Under the pieces are notes generated by a model. It was not told the DNA's origin. It did no database searches and saw only the letters and a program-made list of their open reading frames with translations. A DNA stretch of 26,518 nucleotides, taken from contig JAFRMI010000010.1 of assembly GCA_017430765.1 (NCBI GenBank), positions 1 to 26,518 of the forward strand, written 5' to 3'. This document shows, piece after piece, positions 22,967 to 26,518 of the stretch. How positions within the stretch are numbered: position 1 is the stretch's first letter; every line of letters begins with the position of its first letter. A program made the translations under genes and the position numbers. The DNA is from Lachnospiraceae bacterium (GTDB taxonomy: Bacteria; Bacillota_A; Clostridia; Lachnospirales; Lachnospiraceae).

Positions 22967-24094
22967 ATGCAAGCAAACAAAGAACAGAAAGCTGACCGCA
23001 ACCGGATTATTGTCAGAACCAGTCTGATCGGGATCGGGGCGAATGTCCTGCTGGCCGCATTTAAGGCGGCTGTCGGAGTGATCACCAACTCCATCGCCGT
23101 CACCCTTGATTCTGTCAACAATCTGTCGGACGCCCTGTCCTCTCTTATAACAATCGCCGGCGCCCGGCTCGCCAGCCGCAATCCGGATAAAAAGCACCCG
23201 CTGGGGCACGGACGGGTGGAATATCTGAGCGCCATGATCGTATCGGCGATTGTTCTCTATGCGGGCCTGACTTCCCTCGTTACGTCAGTAAAAAAGATTA
23301 TTCACCCGGAGACAGCCAGTTACGGCCGCATTTCCCTGCTGATTATTGCCGTCGCAGTGGCTGTCAAGCTCCTGCTGGGAAGATATGTGAAAAAGAAGGG
23401 GGAAGATGTCGGGTCCGGTGCACTCATTGCCTCCGGAAAGGATGCCATGTTCGATGCGGTGATCTCCCTGTCCGTTCTTCTCTCCGCGATCCTCTATATC
23501 ATTGCGGGAATTTCGGCGGAGGCATATGTGGGAGTTCTGATTTCCATCATGATCATTAAAGCGGGAATTGAGATGATGCTGGAAACATACGATGATATTC
23601 TCGGAAAACGGGCTGACGAAGATGTCAGCCGGACAATTAAGAAGATTCTCAATGAGGAGCCGGAGGTGCTGGGTGCCTACGATCTTTTCCTCAACAATTA
23701 CGGTCCGGACAGGAATTATGGGTCTGTCCATCTGGAACTGCCGGACACCATGACGGTCGCGGAAGTGGATGAGCTTACGAGAAGAGTGGAAGCCAGGGTT
23801 TATTATGAAACCGGTGTGATTCTGACCGGAGTTGGCGTCTACGCCTATAATACGAAGGACGATGAGGCGGCGCGGATCCGGAACGATATTCAAAATAAAG
23901 TCCTTGCGCACGACTGGGCGCTGCAGATCCACGGGTTTAACGTGGATACGGCAAACAGAAAAATGCGGTTTGATGTAGTGATGAGCTTTGATATTAATCC
24001 GAAGGAAGGACTTGAAATCCTGATGCGGCAGATCCGGGAGGCCTATCCGGACTACGAGATTATGATCACGCCGGATCTGGATCTGACAGATTGA
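22967..24094 (+). CDS. Cation diffusion facilitator family transporter
   Basis: A divalent metal/proton antiporter of 375 residues with about six helices and a long cytosolic C-terminal region from about residue 205. That region contains the usual dimerisation domain followed by a second ferredoxin-like segment. The intracellular HPLGHGRVE motif (77-85) is typical. The transmembrane metal site reads Asn51-x3-Asp55 in helix 2 and Asp159-x3-Asp163 in helix 5. Zinc CDFs normally have His in helix 5, so manganese (or iron) is more likely than zinc; this is inference. AAAGGAG lies 12 bases before the start. It is the third gene of the FAD-NUDIX-CDF run. Confidence 0.93.
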   Translation: MQANKEQKADRNRIIVRTSLIGIGANVLLAAFKAAVGVITNSIAVTLDSVNNLSDALSSLITIAGARLASRNPDKKHPLGHGRVEYLSAMIVSAIVLYAGLTSLVTSVKKIIHPETASYGRISLLIIAVAVAVKLLLGRYVKKKGEDVGSGALIASGKDAMFDAVISLSVLLSAILYIIAGISAEAYVGVLISIMIIKAGIEMMLETYDDILGKRADEDVSRTIKKILNEEPEVLGAYDLFLNNYGPDRNYGSVHLELPDTMTVAEVDELTRRVEARVYYETGVILTGVGVYAYNTKDDEAARIRNDIQNKVLAHDWALQIHGFNVDTANRKMRFDVVMSFDINPKEGLEILMRQIREAYPDYEIMITPDLDLTD

Positions 24095-24198
24095 CCCGCG
24101 TGAACTGTTTTTGCGGGAATCATTGAGTGACGGCACGGAAGAAGGATACAAAACGGCAGAGATAAGTGTAATAGTGACGATAAATATTTCCTGCCGAC

Positions 24199-24222
24199 TG
24201 TGAAAAATATGCGATTTACACA
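24199..24222 (+). promoter_or_regulatory. Imperfect palindrome upstream of the fucO-like promoter
   Basis: TGTGAAA (24199-24205) mirrors TTTACACA (24215-24222) with one extra A. It is centred about 56 bases before the predicted transcription start, a common activator position. It is not a recognised CRP, Rex or cre site, since its spacing is too long. Confidence 0.35.
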
Positions 24223-24231
24223 AAAAATAAA

Positions 24232-24260
24232 TTGCTAAGACGCATAAAAAAGCATACAAT
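24232..24260 (+). promoter_or_regulatory. Promoter of the fucO-like gene
   Basis: TTGCTA (24232-24237), 17 bases, then TACAAT (24255-24260). The leader would be about 57 bases and contains AGGAGG at 24309-24314, nine bases before the start codon. Confidence 0.75.
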
Positions 24261-24323
24261 GAGGAATGGAAAATGGCCGGATCTCCGGCAGCTCATTATG
24301 TATCACACAGGAGGAAACAGTTT

Positions 24324-25469
24324 ATGGCAGCCAGAATCGTTCTTAATAACATTTCCTATCATGGCAAGGGTGCGATCGCTGAAATCGTTCCGGAACTTCA
24401 AAGAGGAGGTTATAAGCACATATTTGTCGCTACCGACCCGGATCTTGTCAAGTTCGGAGTCTCCGCGAAAGTGACGGACCTTTTGGATGAGGCCGGAATT
24501 TCCTATACAGTTTATTCCAACATTAAGCCAAACCCGACGATCGAGAATGTCCAGTCCGGAGTCAAGGCGTTCAGAGAGTGCGGAGCGGACGCAATCGTGG
24601 CGATCGGCGGAGGATCCGCGATGGATACCGCTAAGGCGATCGGCATCATTATCACCAACCCGGAATTTGAGGATGTCCGCTCCCTCGAGGGCGTTGCTCC
24701 GACCAAGAATCATGCCGTTCCGACAATCGCTGTCGCGACGACAGCCGGTACAGCGGCAGAGGTCACGATCAACTATGTCATAACTGATGTCGAGAAGAAG
24801 AGAAAGTTCGTCTGCGTGGACACGAACGATATCCCGCCGATCGCGGTTATCGATCCGGATATGATGTCCTCCATGCCTAAGGGACTGACAGCGTCCACAG
24901 GAATGGACGCACTGACCCATGCGATCGAGGGCTACACAACAAGAGGAGCCTGGGAGCTTACCGATATGCTTCATCTGGAGGCGATTAAGATGATCGCGCA
25001 GAACCTGCGCGCGGCTGTCAATAATGAGCCGGAAGGCCGCAGAATGATGGCGATGGCGCAGTATATTGCAGGAATGGGCTTCTCCAATGTCGGTCTCGGA
25101 ATCGATCACTCGATGGCGCACACCCTTTCCGCTTATTATGACACACCGCATGGCGTCGCCTGCGCGATGTTCCTGCCGATCTCCATGGAATTCAACCGCG
25201 ATTACACGGGCGAGAAGTACAGGGAAATCGCCAGGGTGTTCGGCGTCAAGGGCGTTGATGAGATGAGCCAGGAGGAGTACCGCACAGCGGCGATTGAAGC
25301 TGTCAAGCAGCTTTCCATCGATGTCGGAATTCCGGAGAAAAATGAGAAGATCCGTGAAGAGGATCTCAGCCAGCTCGCGGACGATGCACTCGCGGATGCC
25401 TGCTATCCGGGCAACCCGAGAGAAGCGACCAAGGAACAGGTCATTGAGATGTTCCGGAAGCTTATGTAA
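24324..25469 (+). CDS. fucO: Lactaldehyde reductase / iron-containing alcohol dehydrogenase (FucO-like)
   Basis: An NADH-dependent group III alcohol dehydrogenase of 381 residues that aligns end to end with E. coli FucO (383 residues), which reduces lactaldehyde to 1,2-propanediol during anaerobic fucose or rhamnose use. The nucleotide motif GGGSAMD is at 95-101. Iron ligands Asp195, His199, His262 and His276 and the nearby His266 are all in place. Long identical blocks, such as TTAGTAAEVTINYVITD, support a true FucO-type enzyme. AGGAGG lies 9 bases before the ATG. No fucose or propanediol genes flank it, and it has its own promoter and terminator, so it is probably a single-gene unit. Specificity remains inferred. 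Confidence 0.9.
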   Translation: MAARIVLNNISYHGKGAIAEIVPELQRGGYKHIFVATDPDLVKFGVSAKVTDLLDEAGISYTVYSNIKPNPTIENVQSGVKAFRECGADAIVAIGGGSAMDTAKAIGIIITNPEFEDVRSLEGVAPTKNHAVPTIAVATTAGTAAEVTINYVITDVEKKRKFVCVDTNDIPPIAVIDPDMMSSMPKGLTASTGMDALTHAIEGYTTRGAWELTDMLHLEAIKMIAQNLRAAVNNEPEGRRMMAMAQYIAGMGFSNVGLGIDHSMAHTLSAYYDTPHGVACAMFLPISMEFNRDYTGEKYREIARVFGVKGVDEMSQEEYRTAAIEAVKQLSIDVGIPEKNEKIREEDLSQLADDALADACYPGNPREATKEQVIEMFRKLM

Positions 25470-25487
25470 GAACATGTAAAGAAACAG

Positions 25488-25521
25488 AAAGGAGAGACGG
25501 GATTCCCGGTCTCTCCTTTTT
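25488..25521 (+). terminator. Terminator of the fucO-like gene
   Basis: AAAGGAGAGAC (25488-25498) pairs with GTCTCTCCTTT (25509-25519), with inner GGG/CCC pairing. The T-run ends at about 25522. It is a strong intrinsic terminator 19 bases after the stop codon. Confidence 0.93.
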
Positions 25522-25578
25522 TGATGTCGAACAGATAATATCTCGGAATAGCCGAAGTCCGTTTGCGGGCTTTATTCG

Positions 25579-26508
25579 TCAGTCTTCAAAAAGAACGGTG
25601 GAGAAATAGCGCTCCGCCGTGTCGGGCAGAACCGTGACGACTGTCCTGCCTTCTCCGAGGGTCTCCGCGAGGCGGAGAGCTGCCGCGACGTTGGTGCCGC
25701 TTGAGATGCCGCACATAATTCCTTCTTTGCGGGCGAGGTCTCTCGCTGTATTGATCGCTTCCTCATCGGAGACGATATAGATTCTTTGATAGATGTTCTG
25801 GTTTAAGATCGGCGGAATGATGCCGTCCCCGATGCCCATCTGCTGGTGCGTGCCGATGTCGCCGCCGGAGAGAATGGCCGCATTTTCCGGCTCGACGGCC
25901 CAGATCTGGATATCCGGAAACTGGTTTCTGAGCGTCTCGCCGATGCCGGTGATCGTTCCGCCCGTTCCGATGCCGGAGCAGAACCCGTGGATCGGTCCCG
26001 CCACCTGTTCCATAATCTCAAGTGCCGTGTGATTCTTGTGCGTCATGGTGTTGTCCGAATTGGCGAACTGCTGAGGGACAAAGACGCGCGGATCGTCGCG
26101 CTCCATCTGAAGGGCCATGTCAAGACAGGCCGCGATGCATTTGCCGATGTCACCGTCGTCGTGGACCAGGATCACCTCGGCGCCGTAGTGTTTCATCAGT
26201 TTCTGCCGTTCCTCGCTGACGGAGTCCGGCATGATGATCCGGACCCGGTAACCGCGGACGGCACCCACGAGCGAGAGCCCGATGCCCTGGTTGCCGCTCG
26301 TCGGTTCCACGATGATCGAATCCTTATTGATTCTGCCCGCTTTTTCCGCCATGAGAATCATGTTATAGGCGGTCCGCGTCTTGATGGACCCTCCGACATT
26401 GAGACCTTCAAATTTAACAAGGACTTCCGCAGAACCGGGCTTTGTCATATGGTTCAGCCGGATAATTGGGGTGTGCCCCAATGCATCCAGAATGGTATTG
26501 CAAATCAT
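25579..26508 (-). CDS. PLP-dependent cysteine synthase family protein
   Basis: A fold-type II PLP enzyme of 309 residues, close to CysK in length, that would make cysteine from O-acetylserine (or a related beta-substituted serine) and sulfide. The PLP lysine is Lys43 in GGSIKTRTA, where most CysK proteins read S-(V/I)-K-D-R. The substrate loop is TSGNQG (70-75) instead of TSGNTG. The phosphate loop GTGGT in SGIGTGGTITG is intact. GAGGTTTATT precedes the start and ends at the window edge, so upstream promoter or operon partners are not visible. The family call is secure, but the motif changes leave exact substrate use open, so no gene symbol is given. Confidence 0.93.
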   Translation of the reverse strand: MICNTILDALGHTPIIRLNHMTKPGSAEVLVKFEGLNVGGSIKTRTAYNMILMAEKAGRINKDSIIVEPTSGNQGIGLSLVGAVRGYRVRIIMPDSVSEERQKLMKHYGAEVILVHDDGDIGKCIAACLDMALQMERDDPRVFVPQQFANSDNTMTHKNHTALEIMEQVAGPIHGFCSGIGTGGTITGIGETLRNQFPDIQIWAVEPENAAILSGGDIGTHQQMGIGDGIIPPILNQNIYQRIYIVSDEEAINTARDLARKEGIMCGISSGTNVAAALRLAETLGEGRTVVTVLPDTAERYFSTVLFED

Positions 26509-26518
26509 AATAAACCTC

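Noticed and set aside
24095..24231. Riboswitch or Rex/cre operator upstream of the fucO-like gene
   Set aside because: Only a weak long-loop CGGCAG/CTGCCG stem and an imperfect palindrome are present, and no known consensus fits. This stretch also lies before the predicted transcription start.
24303..25475. Long minus-strand open frame opposite the fucO-like gene
   Set aside because: It covers a highly conserved dehydrogenase gene with a clear start, promoter and terminator. The antisense product resembles no family.
1..26518. tRNA, rRNA, CRISPR array, transposase, integrase or attachment site
   Set aside because: I looked for cloverleaf-like tails, evenly repeated units and mobile-element proteins and saw none.

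Overview
The window looks like chromosomal DNA of a Gram-positive Clostridia, most likely a Lachnospiraceae-type gut anaerobe. The grounds are moderately high GC, strong AGGAGG-type ribosome binding sites, a lipobox substrate-binding lipoprotein, TTGACA/TATAAT promoters, and a gene set typical of that group (BioY, DUF1284, NHLP-type export, clostridial FAD-dependent oxidoreductase, FucO-like dehydrogenase). I see no rRNA, tRNA, CRISPR array, insertion sequence or phage gene. Species-level assignment is not possible from the sequence alone.

Layout. (1) 1-1153, minus strand: a lone hisB with a perfect terminator, preceded by a small PNPOx-like flavoprotein gene. (2) 1301-4558, plus strand: endonuclease III, a patatin-like hydrolase and a MoaE-like protein, then a separate promoter driving bioY and a DUF1284 gene. 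(3) 4563-6205: a TtcA-type tRNA thiolation enzyme and a Sel1-repeat protein on the minus strand, divergent from a Cys-rich small-domain protein. (4) 6209-12303, minus strand: an exported or membrane-anchored EEP-fold phosphoesterase and a three-gene NHLP-type peptide export cassette (short HlyD-like protein, C39 peptidase-ABC, second ABC). (5) 12442-13527: a GNAT acetyltransferase convergent with a bacterial PH-domain protein. (6) 13705-20268, plus strand: a complete oligopeptide/dipeptide ABC importer in the order permease-permease-ATPase-ATPase-binding protein. It has its own promoter, structured leader, structured intergenic RNA before the binding-protein gene, and a strong terminator. (7) 20392-25521, plus strand: FAD-dependent oxidoreductase, NUDIX hydrolase and CDF metal exporter in one run, then a separately promoted FucO-like iron alcohol dehydrogenase with a strong terminator. 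(8) 25579-26508, minus strand: cysteine synthase family enzyme.

How the parts work together. The peptide importer (region 6) and the NHLP exporter (region 4) are the two multi-gene systems. The importer is complete. The exporter has transport and leader-cleavage parts, but no recognisable NHLP or Nif11-type precursor and no modification enzyme here, and its HlyD-like partner is only about 140 residues. The rest is largely housekeeping: histidine, biotin and cysteine supply, DNA repair, tRNA modification, metal homeostasis and lactaldehyde/propanediol redox. I found no clear-cut undescribed system. The most worthwhile leads are the reduced NHLP cassette, the nested RNA structures around the peptide-importer operon (especially the roughly 79-nt stem at 20140-20218), the MoaE-like protein without molybdopterin context, and several enzymes with unusual motif changes.
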